This document shows positions 14,010-22,818 of a stretch of DNA of 64,000 nucleotides, one piece after another. The position numbers were made by a program, and so were the translations under genes. Within the stretch, counting starts at the first letter, position 1. Each line of letters begins with the position of its first letter. The notes below the pieces were generated by a model. That model was not told where the DNA came from. It worked only from the letters and a program-made list of their open reading frames with translations, and searched no databases. Location of the stretch: positions 158,146-222,145 of the forward strand of contig NZ_KE383936.1 of the NCBI RefSeq assembly GCF_000422865.1, in the 5' to 3' direction. The stretch comes from Oceanospirillum maris DSM 6286. GTDB lineage: Bacteria; Pseudomonadota; Gammaproteobacteria; Pseudomonadales; Halomonadaceae.

Positions 14010-14795
14010 ATGAAATTACTGTTATCAAATGACGACGGTGTACGAGCAGAAGGTTTGCGTGTACTGGCTCAGCGCCTGTCCCAAGATATGGCTAAAATAA
14101 CAGTTGTAGCACCGGACCGAGATAGAAGCGGAGCGAGTAACTCGTTAACGCTAACCCGTCCTTTATGCCCTGAAACACTAGACAATGGTTTTCATAGCAT
14201 TGACGGCACACCAACGGATTGTGTCTATATGGGGTTGTCAGGTTTGTTTCAATCGGATGCAGACCTTGTGGTTGCCGGTATTAATCATGGCGCGAATATG
14301 GGCGATGATGTGCTTTATTCCGGTACGGTGGCGGCGGCGACAGAAGGACGTTTTTTAGGGGTGCCTTCCATTGCGGTATCCCTTGCGGGTAAAACCCATT
14401 TTGCAACCGCCGCAGAGTTTGTGGCTCGCTTACTGACAGACTACCGCAGCTTAGATCTACCTGCGGGTAGTATCTTAAATATCAATGTACCAGACTTACC
14501 CTATAACGCGATTAAAGGTATTCGCTTAACCCGCCTTGGCCAACGTCATCCCGCAGGTGATCCTGTGCCTGTTTTAGACCCGAGAGGCAAGCAGCGTTAT
14601 TGGATTCCTGCCGCAGGGGGCACTCGTGATGCTGGGGAAGGTACTGATTTTGATGCCGTGGCAGCAGGATATATTAGTATCACACCGTTGCATGTCGACT
14701 TAACTCAGAACGGTACAAAGCAGACGCTAGCGAACTGGCTTGTTTCTGTGAGTTCCGCTACGGAGTTGGTCGCCGAAAAGCTGACGGCGGACTGA
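14010..14795 (+). CDS. surE: 5'/3'-nucleotidase SurE
   Basis: Metal-dependent phosphatase acting on nucleoside monophosphates, linked to stationary-phase survival. The metal-binding N-terminus MKLLLSNDDGVRAEGL is intact, followed by VVAPDRDRSGASNSLTL, GTPTDCVYMGL, AGINHGANMGDDVLYSGTVAAA and the C-terminal ISITPLHVDLT. Length 261 aa is normal. It precedes pcm by nine bases, the usual surE-pcm pair. Confidence 0.97.
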   Translation: MKLLLSNDDGVRAEGLRVLAQRLSQDMAKITVVAPDRDRSGASNSLTLTRPLCPETLDNGFHSIDGTPTDCVYMGLSGLFQSDADLVVAGINHGANMGDDVLYSGTVAAATEGRFLGVPSIAVSLAGKTHFATAAEFVARLLTDYRSLDLPAGSILNINVPDLPYNAIKGIRLTRLGQRHPAGDPVPVLDPRGKQRYWIPAAGGTRDAGEGTDFDAVAAGYISITPLHVDLTQNGTKQTLANWLVSVSSATELVAEKLTAD

Positions 14796-14804
14796 GGAGA
14801 TACG

Positions 14805-15590
14805 ATGAGCAAGTGGAATCTGCAGGGGATTGGTATGACCTCCCAGCGAACCCGTGATCGTATGGTCAGTCGGCTGCGGGAGAGAGGTATTGTTAACCCT
14901 GAGTTACTTGAGTTAATGGCAAAAATCCCACGGCATATTTTTCTGGATGAAGCGATATCCCATCGTGCCTATGAAGATATCTCTTTGCCGATTGGTTATC
15001 AGCAAACGTTATCTCAGCCCTGGGTTGTCGCCTGCATGACCGAGCTTTTGCTAAAGATGCCTAAGCGCCCGAGTAAGGTGTTAGAAATTGGCACAGGCTC
15101 TGGCTATCAAACCGCTATTTTAGCCAGTTTGTTTGATGAGGTCGTCAGCTTAGAGCGTATTGCCGGCTTTCAACCGAAGGCCAAGGCACGTTTTCAGGCT
15201 TTAGGCTTAACCAATATTCAACTGCACCATGCCGACGGCTATTTAGGCTGGCCTGCTAAGGCTCCTTTTGATGCGGTTATTGTAACGGCGGCCCCAGAAG
15301 AAGTGCCGCCTCAACTGATTGAACAGCTAAGTGATACCGGAGTGTTGGTGTTGCCTCTTGGCGATCAGGAAGAGCAAATACTGGTAAAAATCACTGCAAT
15401 ACCGCCCATTAAAATTGATCCTGAAAACTCGTTATCTAAAAGTGAATTAGCTGAAAACCCACAACCAGACAAAGCCGTATATACCAAAAAAGCACCTACC
15501 GTAACCAAGTCGACAACGATAACTCGACGCTTTAATAAAGAGACGATTACACCCGTATTCTTTGTTCCGTTAAAGCCCGGCATCATCTAG
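14805..15590 (+). CDS. pcm: Protein-L-isoaspartate O-methyltransferase
   Basis: Uses S-adenosylmethionine to methylate damaged isoaspartyl residues and start their repair. Family blocks: IPRHIFLDEAISHRAYEDISLPIG, QTLSQPWVVACMTEL, the SAM-binding VLEIGTGSGYQTAIL, and the late APEEVPPQLIEQL and VLVLPLGDQEEQ. ATG 14805 has GAGGAG eight bases upstream. At 261 aa it is longer than the usual 210-220: about 40 polar Lys/Thr/Ser/Pro residues are inserted before the final beta strands (ITRRFNKETITPVFFVPL). Confidence 0.95.
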   Translation: MSKWNLQGIGMTSQRTRDRMVSRLRERGIVNPELLELMAKIPRHIFLDEAISHRAYEDISLPIGYQQTLSQPWVVACMTELLLKMPKRPSKVLEIGTGSGYQTAILASLFDEVVSLERIAGFQPKAKARFQALGLTNIQLHHADGYLGWPAKAPFDAVIVTAAPEEVPPQLIEQLSDTGVLVLPLGDQEEQILVKITAIPPIKIDPENSLSKSELAENPQPDKAVYTKKAPTVTKSTTITRRFNKETITPVFFVPLKPGII

Positions 15591-15602
15591 GGAGTATTTT
15601 GA

Positions 15603-16535
15603 TTGAAATCTTCAGCTAAACCTCAGCACGGTATTAAAGTTTTTTTCAAGGGAATGGCGATGGGGGCTGCTGATGCCGTACCGGGTGTTTCTGGTGGTAC
15701 GGTGGCATTTATTACCGGTATTTATGAACAATTGATCGAGTCTATTCGTCATATTAATCCTAGTCTGCTACTGCTTTGGTATCGCTTAGGTTTTAAAGCT
15801 GCCTGGCAAAAAATAGACGGTAGTTTTTTACTAACGCTACTGGCGGGTATTATCAGTAGTATTGTGTTGTTGGCCCATGTCGTTAGCTATTTGTTAGAAC
15901 AGCAACCGGTTCTTTTATCTGCCTTTTTCTTTGGCTTGGTAAGCGCCTCTGTTCTTGTGATCTACAGTGAAATTGAACAGCGTAACTGGAAAACCACTCT
16001 TGGATTGTTCGTGGGTGTGGTTGTTATGATGCTGGTTAATCAGTTGATGCCAACTTTGGATACCGCTAAGCCGTTACATGTCTTTATTGCTGGGACTGTT
16101 GCGATTTGTGCCATGATTCTACCCGGAATATCCGGTAGTTTTTTGCTATTAGTTATGGGGGTTTATGGCGGTATTATGCATGCGGTTAAAGAACTGCAGT
16201 TGATGACGATGCTGTGGTTTTCTGCGGGTTGTATTACAGGCATATTGAGCTTTTCACAGGTGTTAAGTCTGTTGTTCCATCGTTTTCGTCAAATGACTTT
16301 AGCATTGCTGACCGGTGTACTAATTGGTTCGCTATCTCAGATTTGGCCGTGGCGACAGGTTGTATCGTACAAAATTGATAGCTTGGGTAAATCAGCGGCT
16401 ATTGCCCACGATAATTTATTGCCTACGGCCTATGAACAGCTAACGGGTATGAGTGCTCAGTTAGTCCCTGCCTTAATTTTGATGGTTCTGGGTTTTTCCC
16501 TTGTTTGGTTTTTTAATCAGCAATCTGAAAAATAA
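15603..16535 (+). CDS. DUF368 family undecaprenyl-phosphate translocase (PopT type)
   Basis: A polytopic inner-membrane protein of 310 aa. The N-terminal signature FFKGMAMGAADAVPGVSGGTVAFITGIYEQLI and a second related glycine/proline motif, ICAMILPGISGSFLLL, mark the DUF368 family. Members were reported as polyprenyl-phosphate flippases that recycle the lipid carrier for cell-wall and O-antigen synthesis (PopT). Eight or so hydrophobic segments are visible. The TTG start at 15603 has GGGAG nine bases upstream. The gene stands where nlpD is normally found, between pcm and rpoS. Confidence 0.88.
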   Translation: MKSSAKPQHGIKVFFKGMAMGAADAVPGVSGGTVAFITGIYEQLIESIRHINPSLLLLWYRLGFKAAWQKIDGSFLLTLLAGIISSIVLLAHVVSYLLEQQPVLLSAFFFGLVSASVLVIYSEIEQRNWKTTLGLFVGVVVMMLVNQLMPTLDTAKPLHVFIAGTVAICAMILPGISGSFLLLVMGVYGGIMHAVKELQLMTMLWFSAGCITGILSFSQVLSLLFHRFRQMTLALLTGVLIGSLSQIWPWRQVVSYKIDSLGKSAAIAHDNLLPTAYEQLTGMSAQLVPALILMVLGFSLVWFFNQQSEK

Positions 16536-17134
16536 ATTAACCAAAAATTTAATTTTGATTGATTTCTTCCTGCGCTCATATCTTACTGATCTGCAAGGCT
16601 GTTTGATATTTTATCTAACAGTCTTGCTCCCCTCCTTGAAAATTTTTCAATGATGCTTTTTATAAGAATGAAAAAAATGTTGTACATCATTCATCTAAAG
16701 CTATAGCTTCTTAGGTGCGGACAGAGCAGAAAAATTGAGTTCTCTAGCCGTAAAATAACAAAGTAGCTCGCTAAACTCTAAATAAAACGTGATAAGCCTT
16801 TATGTAAAAAAAGTATTAATAATTAAAGGGTTAATAAGCATTTTTATAGAAATTAGCCATCATTAAAATAATAAATGAGTCACTTTGTAATGGTCTGGTT
16901 ATTGGTGGTACTTTGTATCGCTACAATCCAGTCCATAGTAAACCATGCTCAAATATTCAACATTGGATTGAGCCAAAATGTTTTACCAGGAAATAAAGGC
17001 CAAATTTGGTCGGTTGTGATAAACAATGACTACATTGGATGTAAGGAGTCACAACACCCAGTCACAGGCCTGTACCGATAAAAATAAAAGTGCTAGCAAA
17101 GAACTGCCGGCACTCAGGACATGGGAATACTGCT
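16536..17134 (+). other. 599-base gene-free region upstream of rpoS
   Basis: AT-rich region between the DUF368 gene and rpoS. It holds a hairpin at 16594-16626 (CAAGGCTGTT / AACAGTCTTG with an inner GATA/TATC), a long-spaced inverted repeat AATGATG (16649-16655) / CATCATT (16685-16691), and two related segments ACATTGGAT (near 16960 and 17032). A 68-codon reading frame at 16875-17081 starts with a hydrophobic stretch but has no ribosome site. The rest probably contains the rpoS promoter and a long leader, since the gene that normally holds them (nlpD) is missing. Confidence 0.6.
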
Positions 17135-17138
17135 ATGA
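17121..17138 (+). promoter_or_regulatory. Possible five-codon minicistron overlapping the rpoS start
   Basis: ATG at 17121 encodes Met-Gly-Ile-Leu-Leu and ends in a TGA that overlaps the rpoS ATG (ATGA at 17135-17138). Such an arrangement could couple rpoS translation to reading of the short frame. The minicistron has a GGAC just upstream; whether it is translated is unknown. Confidence 0.25.
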
Positions 17139-18151
17139 CGACTCTAGAACATGATTTTGACATAGAGCACGATGCTAATCTTCGCCCATCTGAAGCGGAT
17201 GCAACAAAGGATTTATCCTTACAGAGCTTGTCTTCACAAGAGACTGAAGAACAAACAGAAGAGCAAGCCGAAGCGGATTTTGAACGCGCTCTTGAGCGCG
17301 AGGATAAATCAGAAAAAAGCTTAGATGCGACTCAGCTCTATCTTAGTGAAATTGGCTTTTCGCCTCTTCTCTCTCCAGAGGAAGAAGTTTACTTTGGTCG
17401 TCTTGCCCGCAAAGGTGATGCCGCTGGCCGACGTCGAATGATTGAAAGCAATCTTCGTCTTGTTGTTAAAATTTCCCGCCGTTACTTAAATCGAGGCTTA
17501 TCCCTGCTCGACTTGATTGAAGAGGGTAACTTAGGCTTGATCCGGGCGGTGGAGAAATTTGACCCAGAGCGCGGCTTCCGTTTTTCAACCTATGCAACGT
17601 GGTGGATTCGTCAGACGATTGAACGTGCCTTGATGAATCAAACTCGCACGATTCGCCTACCGATTCATGTGGTGAAAGAGCTTAATGTTTACCTGCGTGC
17701 CGCCCGCGAATTGAGTCAAAAATTAGACCATGAGGCGACACCGGAAGATATCGCTGCTTCGCTGGATCGTCCTGTCGAGGCGGTTAAAAAGATGTTAGGT
17801 CTTAACGAACGCGTTACCTCGATGGATCATCCTCTTGGCGGTGATATGGATAAACCTCTGGTTGAGACTATTGCCGATGCAGAGGATATGGATCCGGCAC
17901 ATATGCTGCAAAAAGATGATTTTACTCAGCATATGGATCTTTGGTTGTCAGAGCTTACAGATAAACAGTCTGAGGTTGTAGTGCGCCGTTTTGGCTTGCA
18001 TGGCCATGAGCCATCAACGCTAGAACAAGTAGGTGCCGAGATCGGCCTTACCCGTGAAAGGGTTCGTCAGATTCAGGTGGAAGGCCTACGTCGGTTACGT
18101 CGCATGATGGAAAAGCAGGGCATTTCCATTGAATCTGTTTTTAGTGACTAG
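17135..18151 (+). CDS. rpoS: RNA polymerase sigma factor RpoS
   Basis: General stress and stationary-phase sigma factor. The 338-residue protein has an acidic N-terminus (region 1.1 type), then region 1.2 [21 protein letters not shown], region 2 with [55 protein letters not shown], region 3 [14 protein letters not shown] and region 4 with VVRRFGLHG and the helix-turn-helix [23 protein letters not shown] 17135 has GGGAA ten bases upstream; the longer reading from TTG 17090 has no support. Typical neighbours surE and pcm are present but nlpD is not. Confidence 0.97.
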   Translation: MTTLEHDFDIEHDANLRPSEADATKDLSLQSLSSQETEEQTEEQAEADFERALEREDKSEKSLDATQLYLSEIGFSPLLSPEEEVYFGRLARKGDAAGRRRMIESNLRLVVKISRRYLNRGLSLLDLIEEGNLGLIRAVEKFDPERGFRFSTYATWWIRQTIERALMNQTRTIRLPIHVVKELNVYLRAARELSQKLDHEATPEDIAASLDRPVEAVKKMLGLNERVTSMDHPLGGDMDKPLVETIADAEDMDPAHMLQKDDFTQHMDLWLSELTDKQSEVVVRRFGLHGHEPSTLEQVGAEIGLTRERVRQIQVEGLRRLRRMMEKQGISIESVFSD

Positions 18152-18167
18152 TGCAGGCTCAAGCTAT

Positions 18168-18204
18168 GACAGGGTTGACTTTACTCCTCCCTGTCTTTTC
18201 TTTT
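18168..18204 (+). terminator. Intrinsic terminator after rpoS
   Basis: GACAGGG (18168-18174) pairs perfectly with CCCTGTC (18189-18195), followed by TTTTCTTTTC. Confidence 0.7.
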
Positions 18205-18431
18205 CTCTTCTTCGTCTTTCCCTTCTATCTGAATGCTCCTAAATTATCGTATTTTCTGAATCGTTAGATATAAGGCTGTGCACTGCATGGCCTTTTTAAT
18301 TTAATGTCATTTTTTTTACGATTCCTTGTCCTTTATAAGTCTTTTGTAGCAATTTTGTCATTTTTCATTGGTGTAATGTCATGTATTGCGCAGAGGTCTA
18401 GCTGCGTCGCTTTACTGGAGATTGCATATCA

Positions 18432-20213
18432 ATGGCAGAAACAGCCGAGTTGCTGAATATTATCGAGCAGCAAAAAATAAACACCGTCTTTCAACCGATT
18501 ATTGGTGCTCATGGCCAATCTATTTTTGCCTATGAGGCCTTGACTCGTGGCCCGGCAGATAGCCCCTATTGCAGCCCAGTGAATCTATTTGAAGCGGCGA
18601 AACGCCAGCAGCAATTATTTGCGTTGGAGGCGATTTGCCGAAGGCGTGCAATTGAAAAGTTTACGCAACAGCAGCTACCAGGCAAGCTCTTTTTAAATGT
18701 AACCCCCGAAACCCTGCTGCAAGCGGATCATCATAAAGGTATGACCTTAGATCTGTTGAATAACTACGGTTTAAAACCTGAACAGGTGGTTATTGAAATT
18801 ACAGAGCACTCGCCAACCCATGACTATGAGTTGATGTGCCATGCGGTACGGCATTACCAAGGTGAAGGCTTTTCTATCGCCATTGATGATTTAGGTGCAG
18901 GTTATTCCAGTTTAAGGCTTTGGTCTGAGTTACAACCAGAATATGTGAAAATTGATCGTCATTTTGTTTCAGGGATTGATCGAGACAAGGTTAAACGTGA
19001 TTTTGTGCGCTCTATTGTCGAGATTGCTCGGGCGGTTAATAGTCAAGTGGTTGCAGAAGGTATTGAAACCCGCCAAGAGTTTGAAGCGCTATCTGAAATT
19101 GGGGTGGATTATCTGCAGGGTTATTACTTTGCAAGGCCTCACCCTGAACCGATTCGTGAAGTATCCAAGTCAGCTCAGAAGGTCTGGAAACAGATCAAGG
19201 AGAGTAGAGAGATGTACAAGGATGAAGGTCAAATAGGCCGATTAAAGCTTGATATTTCCCCCGTAACACCAGAGACACTGGTGGAAGAGGTGGTGGATAT
19301 TTTTGAGAAAAACGAACACTGGTTCTCCGCTCCGGTGGTCTCAGGTGGTTTACCGGTGGGGATTATCACTCGCTCCCGGTTACTGCAGAAACTGAGTAAA
19401 GCCTTTGGCCGTGATCTCTATAGCAAGAAACCTGTTAGCCAAATTATGGATCAGAACTTTATGTCGGTTGAACGACATATGCGGCTTGAGACCGTAAGCC
19501 AGCAGGTGACGCAACGAAACCGGAGCCGATTAGAGGAGGATTTTATTATCACCGAAAACGGCTACTATTCCGGCGTAGGTCAGGTGATTGATCTGTTAAA
19601 AATGATTACAGAGGTGCAGCTGAAAAGCGCGCAGAACTCAAATCCTCTGACAGGCTTACCGGGTAATGTCTTGATTCAAGAGCATATTGATCAGCTTATC
19701 ACCAGTAAAACACCCTTTGTAACGTGCTACTTTGATCTGGACAATTTTAAGCCTTACAACGATCAATACGGCTATGCCCGAGGGGATGATATTCTTCTGA
19801 GTGTTTCTCAGCTGCTTAAAAAACACTGTCAGCCTAAGCTGGATTTTGTGGGGCATGTTGGCGGCGATGACTACGTGGTGGTTTTCCAAAGCTCTAACTG
19901 GCAAACATTTGTTCAAGATGCTTTGAGTGAGTTCAGCCAATCGCGGCGAGCTTTCTACAGCCCTGACCACTTAGGGGATGGTGGCATTTGGGCTGAGGAC
20001 CGATTTGGTGAAAGACGGTTTTTTGGTCTGATGAGCATCTCTGTGGCCGCTATTGACTCTGAATCTGCAAACTTTGGTTCAGCCAAAGAACTTGTCAGTC
20101 GGTTAAGCCTAATTAAGCACGAGGCCAAACATGCCAAAGGCAATAGCTTGGTGGCTCAACTAGCTGGGTCTATTGTTAATTTGTTCACCGAAGCTGATAC
20201 CTGCAGTGCTTAA
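18432..20213 (+). CDS. EAL-CBS-GGDEF cyclic-di-GMP signalling protein
   Basis: Soluble 593-residue protein with the EAL domain first. Its catalytic set looks complete: YEALTRG (about residue 32), N in LFLNVTPETL, E in VVIEITEHS, AIDDLGAGYSSL, K in YVKIDRHFV, VVAEGIET and LQGYYFARP, so phosphodiesterase activity is likely. A CBS-domain pair, which usually binds adenosyl ligands, lies near residues 275-395. The C-terminal GGDEF domain has GGDDY (about 476) instead of GGDEF and lacks the RxxD inhibitory site five residues upstream (PKLD instead), so cyclase activity is doubtful. No membrane segment. GGAG lies 11 bases before the ATG. The gene has its own upstream region after the rpoS terminator. 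Confidence 0.9.
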   Translation: MAETAELLNIIEQQKINTVFQPIIGAHGQSIFAYEALTRGPADSPYCSPVNLFEAAKRQQQLFALEAICRRRAIEKFTQQQLPGKLFLNVTPETLLQADHHKGMTLDLLNNYGLKPEQVVIEITEHSPTHDYELMCHAVRHYQGEGFSIAIDDLGAGYSSLRLWSELQPEYVKIDRHFVSGIDRDKVKRDFVRSIVEIARAVNSQVVAEGIETRQEFEALSEIGVDYLQGYYFARPHPEPIREVSKSAQKVWKQIKESREMYKDEGQIGRLKLDISPVTPETLVEEVVDIFEKNEHWFSAPVVSGGLPVGIITRSRLLQKLSKAFGRDLYSKKPVSQIMDQNFMSVERHMRLETVSQQVTQRNRSRLEEDFIITENGYYSGVGQVIDLLKMITEVQLKSAQNSNPLTGLPGNVLIQEHIDQLITSKTPFVTCYFDLDNFKPYNDQYGYARGDDILLSVSQLLKKHCQPKLDFVGHVGGDDYVVVFQSSNWQTFVQDALSEFSQSRRAFYSPDHLGDGGIWAEDRFGERRFFGLMSISVAAIDSESANFGSAKELVSRLSLIKHEAKHAKGNSLVAQLAGSIVNLFTEADTCSA

Positions 20214-20230
20214 GACCGATTTTTTATAGG

Positions 20231-20286
20231 TTGTCGCAGAACTGTCATAAATATGTCGCAATACTGTCGTTTAGGCTGCGTATAAC
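20231..20286 (+). promoter_or_regulatory. Tandem Pho box and -10 of a PhoB-type promoter
   Basis: Four direct 11-base half-sites follow one another without gaps: TTGTCGCAGAA (20231), CTGTCATAAAT (20242), ATGTCGCAATA (20253), CTGTCGTTTAG (20264). CTGTCATAAAT equals the first half of the E. coli Pho box consensus. The 18-base box made by the last two half-sites ends at 20270, ten bases before a TATAAC (20281-20286), the spacing known for PhoB-dependent promoters, which lack a -35 element. The start codon of the downstream gene is 70 bases further on. Confidence 0.75.
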
Positions 20287-20355
20287 GGTTATAACGCAAA
20301 TCAAAACGCATATTGTTGGTTAAACAGCCAACCCAAAAGACAGAAAGGCAATACT

Positions 20356-20646
20356 ATGAAAATGACAGAACTGCACCAACTGATAGAACATCATCCTTCT
20401 GTAGAGGTTCAAATCCAGTCTCATCATGAAGGTGTTTACTTTACAGTAGAGATTATCTTGGGTGATATGACTTACTGCTTGCACGGACAAAAGGGTAAAC
20501 CGCTGGTTTTTCGTGATGAGGATTCAGCTCGTAACCTGCTTCAGCAATCAGGTATCAAACAGGTTAAATCTCACCGTGTTTTATCCCGTTTATCAACCCT
20601 TGCTCAGCCTTTGTTAAACACCGGATGGCGTGCTCAGTTAGCTTAA
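20356..20646 (+). CDS. Small hypothetical protein, probably DUF6482-like
   Basis: A 96-residue soluble protein beginning MKMTELHQLIEHHPSVEVQIQSHHEG. The layout (LHQLI..., a central YFTVEIILGDMTYCLHGQKGKPLVFRDEDSARNLL block, basic C-terminus) resembles a small family common in Pseudomonas and marine gammaproteobacteria that I believe is DUF6482; I cannot verify this. Function unknown. AGAAAGG lies about eight bases before the ATG. A tandem Pho box in front of it suggests induction by phosphate starvation. Confidence 0.8.
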   Translation: MKMTELHQLIEHHPSVEVQIQSHHEGVYFTVEIILGDMTYCLHGQKGKPLVFRDEDSARNLLQQSGIKQVKSHRVLSRLSTLAQPLLNTGWRAQLA

Positions 20647-20849
20647 TTTAAGCACTGACATTATTTAAGCGCCGCCACTGTGGGCGTATCTTTTATCGAC
20701 TTTTTAACCGAGTGTTTTTTTTTATTCTTCAGGACACGTTATTATAGCAACACCGTATAAGAGCCTCAGATGCTGAGTTGTCATCCCTAATCCCTAAAAG
20801 TAAGGGTATGCGACAAGCTAGGTTGATGTGTTGTAAATAAGGAATAACG

Positions 20850-21890
20850 ATGTCCGATACCACTATTGCTGCAATCCCAGATGTTGAATCTGTTCCTCGT
20901 GCAGCAAGCTCTTCAAACCTTCGTCAGGGTGTGCTCTTGATAAATTTAGGCACACCCGATGCGCCAACACCCGCAGCGGTTAAACGCTACCTTGCTGAAT
21001 TCCTGCATGATCATCGTGTGGTTGACCTAACCCGTTGGCTGTGGTGTCCTATTTTGCACGGAGTTATTTTGCAGATACGCCCTAAGCGTGTGGCTAAAGC
21101 CTACGCTTCTGTATGGACGGATGATGGCTCTCCTTTGCTTGCCATCAGTAAGCAGCAGCAAGCAGCGTTAAGCCAACATCTAAAAGACCAAGGGATTGAT
21201 CTGCCGGTAGAGCTTGCTATGACTTACGGTAATCCTTCTATTTCCGATAGCCTTGACCGTCTTGTTCAGGCTGGAGTGGAGGAGGTTATTGTTCTGCCTT
21301 TGTACCCTCAGTACTCTGCAACGACCACCGGTGCGGTATTTGATAAATTGGCCAAAGTAATTGCCACGCGCCCAGAATTCCCCGCGATTACTTTTATTCG
21401 TGATTACTATCGAACCGACGGCTACCTTGATGCGCTGGCGCAGTCGGTTAGAGACCACTGGCAAGAGCACGGTCGCGGTGATCGGTTGATGATCTCTTTT
21501 CACGGTATTCCTAAGCGTTACGCTGATCAAGGCGATCCATACCCACAGCACTGTCATCATACCGCAGAACAACTGGCCCAACGTTTAGGGCTAAAAGAAG
21601 GTGAATGGATCTGTAGTTTTCAATCTCGCTTTGGCCGTGAAGAGTGGCTTAAACCCTACACCGATAAAACATTAGAAGTCTGGGGGAAAGAGATTGAAAG
21701 GGTGGATATTATCTGTCCCGCTTTTGCTGCAGATTGTCTGGAAACCTTAGAGGAAATTCAGGTGGAAAATAAAGACGTTTTCCAAGAGGCCGGTGGAAAA
21801 ACCTTAAGCTATATTCCAGCGCTTAACGCCAGAGATGATCATATTCAGTTATTAGCAGACTTGGTTCGACAGAAGCTGTCGGTTCAATAG
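20850..21890 (+). CDS. hemH: Ferrochelatase
   Basis: Inserts Fe(II) into protoporphyrin IX, the last step of haem synthesis. Family blocks: GVLLINLGTPDAPTP, AVKRYLAEFLHDHRVVD, the DDGSPLLAIS region, YPQYSATTTGAVFDK, the catalytic His in LMISFHGIPKRYADQGDPY, CSFQSRFGREEWLKPYT and the Glu-rich ICPAFAADCLETLEEI. Length 346 aa. AAGGA lies six bases before the ATG. The N-terminal 25 residues are Ser/Ala rich. The last codons fall in an 18-base tandem repeat that runs past the stop. Confidence 0.97.
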   Translation: MSDTTIAAIPDVESVPRAASSSNLRQGVLLINLGTPDAPTPAAVKRYLAEFLHDHRVVDLTRWLWCPILHGVILQIRPKRVAKAYASVWTDDGSPLLAISKQQQAALSQHLKDQGIDLPVELAMTYGNPSISDSLDRLVQAGVEEVIVLPLYPQYSATTTGAVFDKLAKVIATRPEFPAITFIRDYYRTDGYLDALAQSVRDHWQEHGRGDRLMISFHGIPKRYADQGDPYPQHCHHTAEQLAQRLGLKEGEWICSFQSRFGREEWLKPYTDKTLEVWGKEIERVDIICPAFAADCLETLEEIQVENKDVFQEAGGKTLSYIPALNARDDHIQLLADLVRQKLSVQ

Positions 21891-21924
21891 AAGCTGTCAA
21901 TTCAATAGAAACTGTTGATTCAAT
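21871..21924 (+). repeat. Three 18-base tandem repeats across the hemH stop codon
   Basis: Units AGAAGCTGTCGGTTCAAT (21871), AGAAGCTGTCAATTCAAT (21889) and AGAAACTGTTGATTCAAT (21907) are contiguous. The hemH TAG stop (21888-21890) spans the first junction, so the first unit encodes the protein end and the others are non-coding copies. Confidence 0.9.
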
Positions 21925-21946
21925 TGAAATGGTGAACAATGATGGT

Positions 21947-21975
21947 GCCCCTATCAGATAGAAAAAGATAAGGGC
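21947..21975. terminator. Hairpin between convergent hemH and rsmE
   Basis: GCCCCTATC (21947-21955) and GATAAGGGC (21967-21975) pair with one mismatch, followed by ATTATTCTT. It lies between two genes that converge and could stop either transcript. Confidence 0.55.
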
Positions 21976-22001
21976 ATTATTCTTACGGGCTAAAAAACAG
22001 T

Positions 22002-22709
22002 CTAAAAAAGCCGTGCCAACAGCGCCGTAACCGCCGTTTCTACCCTCAGAATACGTTCACCCAAATGCACGGGCTTTAAACCAGCCTCAACCAGCTTTTC
22101 GACTTCATAGGGAATAAAGCCACCTTCGGGGCCGATAGCCAGTGTTGTTTCTCCCTCTATGCCTCGGGGACAGGCCTCTAGGCTGCCTGGATGAGCAACG
22201 ATTCCTTGGGTACCAGCACAGATATTTGGTAATCGGTCTTCCACAAAGGGCTTAAATTGTGTTTCAAGATGCACTTCTGGCAGCAGGGTGTCTCTGGCCT
22301 GTTCTAGGCCCAGAATTAAATTATCACGGATCTTTTCTGGCTTTAATTCTGGCGACATCCAGTAACTTTTTTCAACCCGCTTTGTGCCCAGTAAAACAAG
22401 ACGCTTTACGCCAAGGGTGCTGATATGTTGCAGTGAACGAGCCAACATTCTAGGTCTAGGCAGTGCAAGTATCAGTGTGAGTGGTAAAGGGGTTGGTGGT
22501 TCTTGGTCAAAATGGGTTTCAAGTATAACGCCATTAGCATCTGACTGACGTACCAAACCGCTTCCCATAAGCTGATTAAGACGACCTATTTTTAGCTTAT
22601 CGCCTATGGCAGCGCGATGTACGTTTTGGATATGCTGAGCGCGATGGTCGGTTAGGTGAACTTTATGTTCGCTGATAAAGTCTGACTCGTACAGTAGGAT
22701 TAAATTCAT
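22002..22709 (-). CDS. rsmE: 16S rRNA (uracil(1498)-N(3))-methyltransferase
   Basis: SPOUT-class enzyme methylating U1498 of 16S rRNA. The 235-residue protein has the N-terminal PUA-like part (DHRAQHIQNVHRAAIGDKL), the central LALPRPRMLARSLQHISTLGVKRLVLLGTKRVEKSYW, and the C-terminal SAM-knot motifs LAIGPEGGFIPYEVEKL and LGERILRVETAVTALL. Convergent with hemH. A GCGGGGG stretch before the start may act as a ribosome site. Confidence 0.95.
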   Translation of the reverse strand: MNLILLYESDFISEHKVHLTDHRAQHIQNVHRAAIGDKLKIGRLNQLMGSGLVRQSDANGVILETHFDQEPPTPLPLTLILALPRPRMLARSLQHISTLGVKRLVLLGTKRVEKSYWMSPELKPEKIRDNLILGLEQARDTLLPEVHLETQFKPFVEDRLPNICAGTQGIVAHPGSLEACPRGIEGETTLAIGPEGGFIPYEVEKLVEAGLKPVHLGERILRVETAVTALLARLF

Positions 22710-22818
22710 AGTTGATGCCCCCGCTTAAGAAGCAGGCATCATAAGCTGGCTGTTTGTGAATGCAAGCCGCTATTTAACTCATGCAGGGATGCAAGTGCTA
22801 TAACAATAGGATGGCATT

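Noticed and set aside
16875..17081. 68-codon reading frame with a hydrophobic start before rpoS
   Set aside because: No ribosome site, no recognised family, and no trace of NlpD LysM or peptidase motifs; more likely part of the rpoS leader.
20405..20423. GGTTCAAATCC-like tRNA T-loop sequence
   Set aside because: It lies inside the coding sequence of the small Pho-linked gene, with no acceptor stem or anticodon arm around it.
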